Shown in pieces: positions 12,141 through 22,935 of a stretch of DNA of 64,000 nt. A program made the translations under genes and the position numbers. The notes under the pieces were generated by a model, which searched no databases, was not told the origin of the DNA, and saw only the letters and a program-made list of their open reading frames with translations. The stretch covers positions 310,001 to 374,000 of the forward strand of contig JAGPNK010000011.1 of NCBI GenBank assembly GCA_020746835.1, written 5' to 3'. This DNA is from Stachybotrys elegans (taxonomy: Eukaryota > Ascomycota > Sordariomycetes > Hypocreales > Stachybotryaceae). Within the stretch, counting starts at the first letter, position 1; each line of letters opens with the position of its first letter.

Positions 12141-13744
12141 ATGCTGTCACAAGCTCGAGAGGAAGACTCCAGCGAGGGCTCCTTGCCTACGGTCAATGGA
12201 GTCGAGTGCGACAACGCGCAGGCCTCGGAGCTACAGCCATGGCAGCGGTATCTCGTTCTCTTCATAGTGAGCTGGAATTGCTTGGTGGTAACCTCGGCAA
12301 GCACGTCGCTATTGGTCGCCACGCCCGAAATCGCCGCGACTCTACATACCACACCCGAGATCCTCAACGCGACCAACTCCGGCGTGCTGTTAGCCATGGG
12401 ATTCTCTTCGTTATTTTGGTCTCCGCTGTCTGATATTGTCGGCAGACGAGTCAGCTACAATGCATCGCTCGTTGTCCTGTTCACCAGTTCAATTGGGACT
12501 GCTGTAGCGCCCCAGATGAGTGTCTTCACCGCCATGAGGATTTTGAGTGGGTTCACGGGAACCTGGTTCATGGTTGCCGGACAAACCATTATTGCCGATT
12601 TATTTCCACCATTGGTTCGGGGTCGAGCTGTTGGATGCCAAATGGTCGGCACCGTCGCTGGTACTGCGTTGGGCAAGTAGTCAAGCGCCACGGCATCTCC
12701 CGGATACTAATAGTCAATCAGGGCCATCTATCGGCGGTATCATAATTACATACGACAATTGGAGATGGATTTATTGGCTGCAAACCTGTCAAGCCGCTCT
12801 AGGCTTGGTCTTGTCATTTCTGTATATCCCGAGCATCGCAAGTCGTGTCCGCCAAGCGACTGAGGGCGGCAAAGACGCACCACAGCATTTGGGACAGCTC
12901 TTCAACCCAATTAGAGTGTTCAGGCTCTTCTTGAAGTCGCAGATTCTCCTAGCGGACCTCGCCTGTGGATTTCTGGCAGTCACTCAATACGCGCTTCTTT
13001 CATCAGTAAGGCACATCATTAATCCTCGCTTCAACCTGACCACGCCGCTTATTAGCGGTCTCTTTTATCTCTCTCCCGGCATTGGTTTCATGGTGGGAAG
13101 TCTTGCGGGGGGGCGCTTGTCAGACCATATGGTGAAACGATGGATTGCTAAACGTGATGGGCTGCGTCTTCCCAAGGACCGCTTGAACAGCGGAATTGTT
13201 CATCTGTTTTTCATCTTGCCAGCATCCAGCTTGCTGTATGGCTGGGGATTGCATTACGATTTTGGGGGGATCCCTCTGGCTATCATCATGGCTTTTTGGA
13301 TTGGTATCGGATTAATGGGGGCTTGGAACGGCCTAAACACTTACACTGGTGGTACGATATTGCGACCATTCTCTCCTTTCCCCTTTCCCTACAACGTCCC
13401 ACAAACCCCTTTACTCTGCTCTCATTCTAGGTTTCCGGCATCCATCCCTCTGATGACCACTCTACTGACCCAACGCAGAAGTGATCCCGGATCGGCGCTC
13501 GGACGTAGTCTGTAGCAAATACGTACTGCAGTATGTTTTTGCCGCATCCGCTACAGGAATGATCGTTCCCATGATAGATGCCATTGGTGTTGGTTGGTCC
13601 TTCACGATATGTGATTACTCCCCTCCTTCTGACCGTCCCGTGTAAATCATGTCACTAAACAGTGTATCAGGCGCATTTCTTCATCTCGCTGGCGGCATCA
13701 TCGTGGTGTATGTGGCAAGATATGCTCCTGACAAGGTGGCATAA
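12141..13744 (+). CDS. MFS drug/metabolite transporter (DHA1-type)
   Basis: Four exons: 12141-12672, 12722-13351, 13479-13610 and 13671-13744, giving about 455 aa. The first intron is GC-AG (GCAAGT at 12673); splicing turns an apparent early stop into TALGPSIGGII, the expected start of TM5 in this family. The start at 12141 is the first in-frame ATG. MFS motif A-like LSDIVGRR follows TM2. The C-terminus ends WSFTIC-AFLHLAGGIIVVY and a short cytosolic tail. Transporters of this type export drugs or small metabolites by proton antiport at the plasma membrane; the substrate is unknown. It lies just before the siderophore transporter but with its own promoter, so linkage of function is only a possibility. 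Confidence 0.82.
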
Positions 13745-13937
13745 GGCTTGCGCTTAAAGATGTTTATTTTTGACTGGAACAGCATTGGCTGAGGGTAAAA
13801 GCGCATTTCTTTGATCATGGGATAGAGAACTCCAAGCATAGTTATTAGAAGCTTGATGTCATTCGGTCGTCATGTTTATATTGAGTTTAGTAAAAGCCAT
13901 GCATAGGAAATAATTTCAACAGGATAAATGTACTTTC

Positions 13938-14046
13938 CTAACCAATTGTTATCTATTGATCTGATATTGTCTTTATGGTCAGAGGGGGCCTCCTCGAAGT
14001 CACTGGTCTGTATCCCATTGGGGCACACGAACGGGAAATCCCATAC
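13938..14046 (+). repeat. short dispersed insertion, copy A (109 bp)
   Basis: Flanked by an exact 14-bp direct duplication, ATAAATGTACTTTC, at 13924-13937 and 14047-14060. The 3' half (from about 13997) is shared with copies at 33.2, 42.1 and 62.0 kb. The 5' half is shared only with the 33.2-kb copy. The 3' end has two small hairpins, CCCATTGGG and GGGAAATCCC. Confidence 0.75.
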
Positions 14047-14323
14047 ATAAATGTACTTTCATGGACTCAAATACCGTTTCGTCAAATGGCTGCTTTATCT
14101 TGCAGGTCAAACTGACAGCCTGTGTCAGTCTCGAGCAGGCCATGTCCGTTTGGGAAGTTGAGATGTTGCCACTGAACTAGGCAGAAGGAAAAGAGAGTGT
14201 GTAAACTGAAGAGAGATGGTGTTGGACAGCTTGGAAGGTGATGGATCCGCTGAAAACCTGGAAACCCCAACTTGTCCGCCCAACTTGCAACGGGAATGAT
14301 CGGCGCGGGCTATGGATCTAATC

Positions 14324-14332
14324 TTATCTGAT
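14324..14332 (-). promoter_or_regulatory. SreA/Sre1-type GATA iron-repressor site (distal)
   Basis: The minus strand reads ATCAGATAA, an exact match to ATCWGATAA, the consensus of fungal iron-responsive GATA repressors (SreA, SRE, Sre1). It lies about 650 bp upstream of the siderophore transporter ATG. Confidence 0.65.
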
Positions 14333-14607
14333 CCATTGGATCCCCACAAGAATGAGCAGTTTTCATGCCTGTGAAGGCCTTGGTGTCCAACTTATTGCCT
14401 GCCAATGCGACACCAGTATTGGGGTATGCGTCATCGCCCCTTACGCATGACTCTCCTTTGGGCCAATCGACCGACTGCGGGCAACCAACAGGCATCCGTC
14501 TTGTCTGCTTCTGGTACCCAGGCCGAGCCCTCCACAGGCCTGATCGGCACTGAGTAGCCGGCTTCGTTGTGCTGGTGCGCTGGCGCAGGGCAGTTGGAAG
14601 GATTATC

Positions 14608-14616
14608 TTATCTGAT
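14608..14616 (-). promoter_or_regulatory. SreA/Sre1-type GATA iron-repressor site (proximal)
   Basis: Second exact ATCAGATAA on the minus strand, about 365 bp before the siderophore transporter ATG and in the same orientation as the distal site. Paired sites are usual in siderophore genes repressed when iron is plentiful. Confidence 0.7.
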
Positions 14617-14979
14617 CCGGATTTTCATCAGCTAATAGAGCCGTTCATCGCCGAACCAAAGGCCCGAAACCCTGCTGGGGCACGTTGTCCAGCTAATGCA
14701 TGTCGCCACGACGGAGTTTTAAACCGAGGGTTCTCTCCCGGGCCCGTGGAGAGAAGTGGCAGTATTAATTTCTCTTTGCCCTTCTTCTCCGCCCTTCCGA
14801 GTAAGCTGGTTGAAGCCAGGTCGAAAAAATTTCTCTCCCTCCCGTATGTGAAGGGTACTGAAGCGCAAGTGGTGTGGTGACCTTTCTCCAGAGCTCGCGC
14901 AATCCCTCAGCCTTGTCCGTGTATTCACGTCTCCTCGAACCTTGCCTCTTGTTCTCGGCTCACCCGCTCCTCTACAACA

Positions 14980-16860
14980 ATGGCCGCTCAAAAGCCGGAG
15001 GCCTTGGACGAGGTCCAGCCAGCGTCTTCGGGTTCTCGTCCTTCTGATATCGATGTCGAAAAAGAACCCGGGACTGAATCACAGGTCCATACGCGTCAAG
15101 CTACAGACGAGCTCGCCTTTGATTCCGACGGCAATAGCGATTTCCAGGAAGGTGTGCAACGAGTGAGGGCCATCACCACAATCTGGTCAAAATGGACGCT
15201 CATCACCATGTTTGTCCTGTGAGTTCTGACTTCGTCCCGCAATAGCGAGCTTCCGGTACATTTGGTGCAGCAGCTGACAATTATTTTGGCCAGACTCTAT
15301 CTCATTTCGTTTATCGACTTCCTCCAGAACGCAATCGACTCCGCTCTCAACCCATACGTTACCTCGTCGTTCGGGAGCCATGGCCTGCTCAACATTGGCA
15401 GCATCCTGTCGTCTATTGTCGGCGCCGTCGCCCCTCTCGCCCTTGCAAAGGTCATTGACATATGGGGACGTGTGGAAGGATTCATCGTCATGATCATTGT
15501 CTGTGTCGCAGGTATGATCATCAAGGCCGTTTGCCGCAACGTGGAGCAGTACGTTGCCGCCCATGTCCTCTACTGGACCGGCCACATCGGAATGATGTAC
15601 GTCATTGAAGTCATGATCTCCGACATGACGTCGTTGAGGAACCGTGCCTTCATGATAGCCATCAACGGCACACCTCGTATTGCCAGCACCTTTGCAGGCC
15701 CGGCCATTGCCCAGGCGTTCTATGAGAACCTCAATTTCCGCTGGGCATTTGGTGCATTTGCCATCATACTCGTCGGGTGCTCTATTCCTGCCATGGGTTT
15801 CATGATATTCATGGCCCAAAAGGCGAAGAGAGCAGGCCTCATGGTCCACCGAAGCCGCAACCGCGACAGGAAATGGTACCAGTCCATCAAGCACTACGCC
15901 ATTGAGCTCGATCTTCTCGGCATCATCATCATCGCCGGGGCTCTTTCCTGTCTTCTTCTGCCCTTCAGTCTCGTGGCATATGCGCCAAACGGATGGACAA
16001 CACCATACATCATTGCCATGCTCGTCCTCGGCGTGGTTCTGTTCCCCGCCTTCTACGCATACGAGGCATTTCTTGCCCCAGTCCAGTTCCTGCCCTTCAG
16101 ATACCTGAAGCAAGGAACCATCATTGGTTCTGCACTTCTCTACGGCGTCATGTTCCTGTCAACCTTTTGCTGGAACGGATACTATGGCTCCTATTTGCAG
16201 GTCGTGAACAGGCTAAGTATCAGAAACTCTAATTACGTCCTCAACTCCTACTCTTTGACTTCGACCGTCATTGCTCCCCTTGTGGGAGCAATCATCAGCT
16301 GGACGGGCGACTTCAAGTGGACAGCAATGACTGGCGTCCCGATCATGCTTATCGGTACTGCCATCATCATCCCTCTCCGTACGCCTGACACAAACGCCGG
16401 TCTTCTTGCCTTTACCCAAATTCTTGTCGGCCTTGGAAGTGGAATCTTTACAGTCTGCAGCAGCATCGCTATCATGGCTCCAGTCACACACCAATACATT
16501 GCAGTTGTCAATGCGCTCTCGGGACTATTTGGAGGCGTCGGCGCCGCCATCGGCTTGGCAATTGCCGGGTCTTTGTGGAACAACCTTCTCCCACAGCAGC
16601 TTGAACAACGTCTCCCCCAGGAGCTGAAGAGTAATGCCACAACTATCTTTGGCGATATTGTTCTTCAGATGTCGTTTGCGGACGGCACGCCTGAGCGCCA
16701 AGCAATTGTCGACTCTTATGCCTATGTCATGAGATTAATGGTGATTGCCGGAGCTTGCTTCATGCCCCTATGCTTGCTCTCTATCTTTGTCTGGAAGAAC
16801 ATTAATGTTAGGAAGATTGAAGAGGAGAAAGGAAAGCAGACCAAGGGCACAGTATTCTAG
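14980..16860 (+). CDS. siderophore-iron transporter, MFS (MirB/Sit1 type)
   Basis: Two exons, 14980-15218 and 15294-16860, give 601 aa, the normal length for this family. The 75-bp intron (GTGAGT/CAG) falls within TM1, as the join restores FVLLLYLISFIDFLQNAI. An acidic N-terminal tail of about 70 residues is followed by 14 predicted membrane spans. The motif-A region reads KVIDIWGRVEGF, and long segments such as YVIEVMISDMTSLRNRAF are characteristic of siderophore transporters. Proteins of this family import ferri-siderophores by proton symport at the plasma membrane. Two SreA-type sites upstream strongly suggest induction by iron starvation. The exact siderophore cannot be read from the sequence. 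Confidence 0.92.
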
Positions 16861-17040
16861 GTGGGCTATTAAGAAGTGTGTTATCAAGGGCCTGGCATAT
16901 GTATGTTGTCGTTTATTGTGGCATCAATATAGGCAATGAAGCACTTAATGGCATGTACGACTCGGGTGGTATGAATGTAGGAGTTCCTCATTCCACGTCC
17001 GATATGATAGTATGGGGCATTACCAATATCGTACATCGAA

Positions 17041-18612
17041 TTATAGCATCTCCATGATTTTCCTCGCTGCTGTCTCCCTGCCCTGGCTTGTGTGCCCGCA
17101 GACTTTTGCTAGGTCCTCTGCCTTTTGCTTCATTGCTACGGCGGCTTTGCCAAGCAGCACACTCTCCAGGATTGGGCCAAGCTCTCTTGCCGAGCACTTG
17201 GGAGCATTCCTCGGGCTTCCGAACCGCCCAATCCCCAGCCACTCGACTCGCTTGGCGAAGTCGTACGTGTCACCCCACACTGGTAGGATTACCTGTGGGA
17301 TACCAGCGCTAGACAATCTCGTCAGTGGTTGCTAGAAGAAAGTGCAAGTAGTTTTGACACGTACCTTACAGCTTCAAAAAAGGAGTTTGCGCCGCCGTGG
17401 TTGACGGAACATACAATCTGCCCACTGCCAAGAATCGAGCTCGGCTCAGCTGTGATCCAGTTTGTGGTTCGCACTGCCTCTTTGAGCTCGGAGCCCAGTA
17501 CGTCCGTGATGAGAGAGCTTTCATAGTCTCCACGTTTGTTCAGCTTCCATAACACCTGCAGCTTTTTGCCGGCCTTCTCAGCTTTCTGCAGGAGATATTT
17601 GAGTGCGCCAGCCAGCTCGATGGCTTGTTCTTGGGTGTAGGTTGCGTGGGTGCCTGTATTGACATAGACGGTGGGATGCAATGAAAGCCAGTCGTCGAGT
17701 TCGGGATCGATATCTTTCAGCGGCGCATGCGGCCTGACAATGGGACCGCAGCCTGTGATGTGAGGAGGAACGACATCGAAGGGAAAGTCAATTTCTGGGC
17801 GGCTTGCAAGAAGGACTTGTAGACCCTCAGGCGGAACGATGGAAATGTACGCCCAGTCAGCGTAGTCAGTATCAATCTTCTCCTTCATCTGCTTCGCATG
17901 ATCTACCATCCATGTATCCTCATGGTTGAGATACATTTTCCGAACCATGTAATATACTACGGGGATGTAGTACCATGGGACGGGAAACGGAATAGTAGAT
18001 CGCGGGCTGATCATAGTTGGTTAGTTACTGCATCAATTTACTCATACCGAAGACTACTCACGGGGGGTATTTCCAGTAGTATTGCTGCTGTGGCTGCAGC
18101 GCCAGCACAAACTCCTTGTACGTGTTGGGCGACAGAACAATCCATTTGGGCTTCAGCTTGTAGCAGATAGTCACGGCAGGCGTGAAGAGGTTATCCACGA
18201 CGACAACGTCTGGCGCGATGTCCTGGATAATCTGTTCGATTTCCTTGACCAAGGCACAAACTTCGTCAGAAGTCCAAGGGCAGGCAATTCTCGTCATCTT
18301 GGCAGCGCTTCCGACATTCCACACTGTTGGCTGGATATCGCAAAGCTCCTGAAACTGGTGCTCGGGTCGGTCAAAGAGCGCCTCCTTCCATGATGGCCCT
18401 TTAAGAGCAATGAAGCTGACATTATCGCCGTCTTTTGCGTCAGAGCTCGGCATGCGAATGGTGTCGACATGCTTGGAGAGTCCGGGAAATGACGCAATGT
18501 GAAGCTTCAATGCCGGATCCAAGCGAATAAGTTCGTATGCTGTTGCGAGGAAGACGTTGGCTTGACCAAGCTCCGAGTTGGTCAGCATTAAAATGCGTTT
18601 TGGTTCAGCCAT
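17041..18612 (-). CDS. UDP-glycosyltransferase, GT1 family
   Basis: Three exons on the minus strand, 18612-18062, 18006-17365 and 17308-17041, encode 486 aa. The introns are 55 and 56 bp. The second join restores FFEAV-SAGIPQVILPVW, part of the family's C-terminal nucleotide-sugar motif (NHGGANSFFEAV...WGDTYDFAKR). The N-terminal half begins RILMLTNSELGQ, the acceptor-binding Rossmann domain. There is no signal peptide or C-terminal membrane anchor, so a soluble cytosolic enzyme is likely. It would glycosylate a small molecule such as a secondary metabolite, sterol or xenobiotic. It is convergent with the siderophore transporter, 180 bp apart, and an SreA-type site lies 0.58 kb upstream of its ATG. 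Confidence 0.88.
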
Positions 18613-19774
18613 TGTTCGCTCTCGATTGCCATCAAAGGGGGAGAATTGAAGAAGGGGAAATGGGGGATGGACGAAATGGGAATGCGCCCAAATATTCAGC
18701 CGGGGCTGCGAGTGCTTTTCTGTCTAGCATGCACTGGGGGACATGCTCTCTTCTTATTACCCATAAGGTACCTAGTAGGCTCGCCGAGTTGCCTCAAGGG
18801 TCAGCTCCATGGGAACCCCTTTGGCTCCCGGCATACTCCGGCTTCGGACCGCTGTATTGGTTGCGACCTGCCAAGAATGATTCAAGGTTTATCGGCTCTT
18901 AGACACTGTCTAACTGCCGCTTTTACATTCCATTCTGCTTCTCAAGTCATTATTCCAATGTAGGAGAGCATCATCCACATCAACACCATGCCCACCTGTC
19001 CCTTGGTAACAAAATTTTGCATTTTGCATCTCTTCTTCGTCTTTTCTCCCTCCATTTCCCCTCTTCATTATGTGCCGGCTTGCCAAGATCGCACAAATTA
19101 CTTGCGCTGAAGGTGGTGCTCGGTTGACAATGCTCCACTGCCGTGCATGCAGAAAGCCAGGCGATGAACCCACCAGAGCTCGTAATCTTATCAGATTAAT
19201 CTCTGTGACTGGCAGGACGCGGGATGCCAAGACATACCATCATCCTTCGTGGAGCTTCAGCAGCGCGACCCAAAGTCCCTCATCCGAATCTAGGAAGGAG
19301 TAAGCGTTTCTGCACGATAATGGTGCGATATCTTCAGCCTGCAGTCGGAATCTTCCCGAATGCATGGTTTATTTTCTCTTCCGCTTTCTCCACAACTGTT
19401 ACCTAACCTTAATCTTGATGAAAAGATGCATGCAATCCGTGGAAGAAGCCGTAGCACCAAAGATCCAACCAAAGCACATCAACTACTTCCTAATGTGGGA
19501 TTTCCCCTATGGGATACAGACCAGTGACTCGAGGAGGCACCCTCTGACGATAAGCCGATAACTACTTCATCATTGGGCATGGATGTTGACATTACCCCAG
19601 CTGACGTTGGGAAAGCTTGTCACTACACAAGGCACATGGGAAGAAGGGCACCGATTAAGTCTTATTATTTACTTGAAATCCCTGAGCTAAATCGAGTATC
19701 ACTGTGGAAGGGGCTGCGCATGCAGTTCGGTTTAAGCACGGAGCTCTCTGGCCACCCGCGTTGCCTGGATGAAG
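18613..19774. other. intergenic
   Basis: Upstream of the glycosyltransferase and downstream of the Egh16-like gene. It holds one ATCTGATAA site (19188-19196). No gene is supported. Confidence 0.5.
19188..19196 (-). promoter_or_regulatory. SreA-type GATA site upstream of the glycosyltransferase
   Basis: The minus strand reads ATCTGATAA, again an exact ATCWGATAA, on the same strand as the glycosyltransferase and 576 bp before its ATG. A single site is weaker evidence than the pair at the siderophore gene. Confidence 0.4.
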
Positions 19775-20635
19775 TCAGAAATTGATCAAAGTAGCGTGTG
19801 CATTTGAACGAACCTTTCGCACACTGCGGTTGCGGAGTCTGTTGCGGCCATTGAATCCATTGGCGCGGTTGTTGCCATTGCGGTTACCACGGTTGTTGCC
19901 GTTGCGGTTACCACCATTACCATTGTTTCCACCGTTGTTGTTGCCACCATTGTTGCCATTGCCGTTGTTGTTGTTGCCGTTACCGTTACCGTTACCGCCA
20001 TTGTTATTATTGCCATTACCGTTGTTGCCGTTGTTGTTGCCGTTGTTTCCGTTACCGTTGTTGCCGTTGTTTCCGTTACCATTGCCGCCGTTGCCGCCCT
20101 GTTGAACCACGACACAGTTGCCGAATCCTCCGAGGGTCGTGAAGGACGCGAGGCAAAGGTTGCCCGAGGCTCCTCCGCTGCATGTGGTACCAGCTGGCAG
20201 AGATGCAGTGATCTGCTCGGTTCCTGTATTCGCGGGTGCCTAGACATGTTGCATGAGATGACTGCTATCAACGAATGCCTGGTTGGCCAAACTCACAGCT
20301 TCACCGTTTGCGGTTACGTCTCCGTTAACGAAGCCGTTGCCAGTTCCGGTGGCATCAACTCGCATCTGCACCTGTCGTGATCCATCTCGGCCTCCATTGA
20401 AGTTTTCGATGCTGACTGTGAAAGACCCAGAAGCATCCGCTGTGACGGCGGTAGAGCTGTCAATAGCACCCGCAATGTTGACGTTTCCGCAAGGGTTGTT
20501 GTTCGACGGGCGCTGGGCATCATTGCGACGGGCTGTGCCTTGGATGCCGAGCGCCGGGTTGAGTGCCGCATGAGCTGCGACTTGGGTGGCGGACAAGGCC
20601 AGCACGGCAGTGTAGAGGCAGATTGACTTGAGCAT
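19775..20635 (-). CDS. Egh16/GAS1-like secreted protein with Asn/Gly-rich tail
   Basis: Two exons on the minus strand, 20635-20297 and 20239-19775 (57-bp intron, GTGAGT/TAG), give 267 aa. The chosen ATG begins a clean signal peptide (MLKSICLYTAVLALSATQVAA). The conserved core (residues about 20-158) resembles the Egh16/gas family first found as appressorium-stage proteins of powdery mildew and Magnaporthe: AALNPALGIQGTARRNDAQR, NPCGN, FNGGRDGSRQV, TTCSGG and a final GGFGNCVVVQQ, with paired cysteines. Unusually, about 80 residues of almost pure Asn and Gly follow, then a basic NRLRNRSVRKVRS tail. Family members are secreted and linked to host surface penetration; the molecular activity is unknown. 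Confidence 0.85.
19870..20095 (-). repeat. low-complexity NGN-coding tract
   Basis: Degenerate repeats of GGCAAC/AACGGC-type codons within the Egh16-like gene encode the Asn/Gly tail. The opposite strand is open as a Leu/Pro-rich frame, which is an artefact of this composition. Confidence 0.85.
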
Positions 20636-22692
20636 CGTGAATTGTTCGAGAATGAGGAAGTGGAAGTAAAAAAAAGAGTGTAGTCGGAAAAGAATGGAAA
20701 GGTAAAAGCTACCACCGGGGTGCTGCGTGAGGAAAATGAAGCTCAAGAGCCGAAGAAGAAACGGATGGGGAAGAAAGAGGAACAGACATCGTTGATCGGA
20801 ATAGCTCTTGGTTTTAAAGTCAAGTCACATACTTTGTATAGCCACGGGAGAGCCAACAGAGCGCGTGGGCGAAGCTATTTCGCCAGTAGGGACCGCCACA
20901 GCAAGTCAACTAGGGACGCGTGATCCACACTCGGCTGGCATGATACACAGGGACCGAGGACCTGACACGGTTGCGAGGGTCGTTTCACGCTAGCATGCCG
21001 ACAATCCGAGTACTCCAGCCATCATCTCGAGCCTGGTCGCAACCCAAGACGCAAAATTGTGGTGACTGAAAGCTTGTATTCAGCGATCGGTTTTTTTCTT
21101 GGGTCAATTAGATCGGATGGCACATGGCGGACAACCGCTTCACTATGGACGCCAACATGACAAGCCGTGGGCATGTGATGCAGAGGAACCACGCCTTTGC
21201 TCCCACCACATGATCATATAATCGCTGCCAATTCTATCTGAACACTTCAAGATTCTTCAGTTTCCCCTATTAGAGGAGTCCTGCTCAGGATTCAGTCTTT
21301 GGATCATGTTCCCCTATAGTGGCATCTCTTCTCCGATGCTCTCTGGTCTGTTTCAAGCCTTAGCGCTCGGAGTGGACTCAGTGGAGTATACCACAGACAG
21401 CAGTGTGTAGCTGCTTGCCCCTGCTTGGTTCATCTGAAGGGCGGCGGGCGTTTCACCCACCAAGACATTCCTCTCCCATTGTGTTTCTAATAGATGGTGC
21501 CAGACGACTGGGATAGGGGGTTCAGGTTACATGTTCTTCAACCCGTTTCGGGTAAATCAAGACAAGGCAAGGACGCTTTTCACCATCTCTTTGCTTGTGG
21601 AGCGTCAGCGGCTGGAGTTCAAAAATAGGCCATTACCAGGGCGCCGAAGAGTCGTGGATCAGATGGAGAAGGGGCGGGCCAGAATACGCATTGAATCTCG
21701 CGCTGGGTTTACCAATCACAGCTCACCTAGCCGCTGTCGTACCGTGGCTGGTATTTTCCATGCTGTTGTCCTTCATTTTCTCGCCATCTGGTTGTGACCC
21801 TCCCATGATGAGTTCAATTTGGGGCCTCTTTGGTCCCAAGCCCGAAGACCACGTCCATGAGCAAGAAGCTATCGGTAGCCTTGTCTTTCGTTTGCTAATT
21901 AGATGCCCAACATTACATTAATGCTCAGCATCCTAGGATTTCTCTATGCAACGCGCTTTGCGTACAACTCTGGCGCGGCACGAGATGCCGCGGAGATCCA
22001 TCTGTCGACAGGCTCAAACAGCACCATGCATCCCCGTCAGTTGCGTATGGATGATGATCGACGACTTTCAAATGCATCTGTTTGACAGCCTAATTACTTC
22101 AGCCGATCCTGATACTTGTGGTGTTTGAGCATTGATAGCGTGATGGTTGGAAAGTGATTTCGGGTTTGCGAGCGCTCAACGACTACATAGTTAGGGGGAT
22201 TCTCCTTGTTCTGTGCTAAGCACATGAAGCTTCACTGAACAATGTCGCCAGGGGTTGGAACGTGTCATTGCGGGTCAGGGACTGTCACCGTTCGTCCAAT
22301 CTCTCTAAATACGCGAATTCGCACAAGCACGGGGGCAGCGAAAGTGTCAAAACGCAAAGCCAGAATTATTCGATAGTTGCTTAAGCATGTATAATAGCGG
22401 CCGTACACATTATTACATCTCTTGCCCGCATGTACCCATCCTTCGGTCCCATCTCTTGACACTAATGTCCGATCCGTGATAAAATCAAGACCCAGTCAGT
22501 CTTTGAGGCCAGAAACAATTCGCTCTTCCAGAAAAACGCTGCATTTAACAAGACCAATGACATATCAAGCGAACAATGCGCCATGTCCCTCAGAAAGCGA
22601 GCCAAAGCCCATCCCCTTTCTTTGTACCGCGCATTCCGACTGGTCGTGTTAGTTGACCGCTTGTAACAACGACGTATCCCTTGTCAGTTCTC
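20636..22692. other. 2-kb intergenic region
   Basis: No gene can be supported; the open frames are short and unrecognised. It contains the Egh16-like promoter and the 3' region of the small Gly-rich gene. Confidence 0.45.
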
Positions 22693-22935
22693 TCAGTAAC
22701 GAGAACCACCCATCATGCCTCCTCCGCCGTGGCGGCGACTGCCTCCAAACATCCCGCCCATACCGCCTCCCATTCGGCGGCCTCCGCCCATTCCGTAGCC
22801 TCCACCGCCGCCCATACGACCACCTGCACCACCTCCATGGTGGTGGTGGTGTACTTCCTTGACTGGGCGAGGACCCAGCCCGCTGCTGGCCATACCACCA
22901 CCCATTCTGCGTCGTGAAGATCCTCCAAAGCACAT
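22693..22935 (-). CDS. small Gly/Met/His-rich protein (80 aa)
   Basis: The minus-strand frame from ATG at 22935 begins MCFGGSSRRRMGGGM and continues with GGGAGG, GYGMGGGRRMGG and a run of five histidines (HHHHH), ending GGGMMGGSRY. There is no signal peptide or known domain. A TATA box about 157 bp upstream and an A-rich pre-ATG context support it as a real gene, and the frame is open further upstream only by chance. I do not recognise the function. The His run and Met/Gly richness could bind metal or mediate low-complexity assembly, which is speculation. Confidence 0.6.
   Translation of the reverse strand: MCFGGSSRRRMGGGMASSGLGPRPVKEVHHHHHGGGAGGRMGGGGGYGMGGGRRMGGGMGGMFGGSRRHGGGGMMGGSRY

Larger units (their letters stand above)
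13745..14979. other. intergenic with short repeat copy A and two SreA-type sites
   Basis: Contains the 109-bp insertion at 13938-14046 and two ATCAGATAA motifs (listed separately), followed by a CT-rich leader before the siderophore transporter. No gene is supported. Confidence 0.6.

Noticed and set aside
12672..12680. Premature stop in the MFS transporter, suggesting a pseudogene
   Set aside because: Explained by a GC-AG intron that restores the family sequence.
15187..16113. Long minus-strand open frame (308 codons) opposite the siderophore transporter
   Set aside because: Shadow of a strongly coding plus-strand gene; no family motifs and a composition (His/Asp/Glu-rich) typical of antisense frames.
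19782..20105. Leu/Pro-rich plus-strand open frame
   Set aside because: Antisense of the Asn/Gly repeat tail of the Egh16-like gene.
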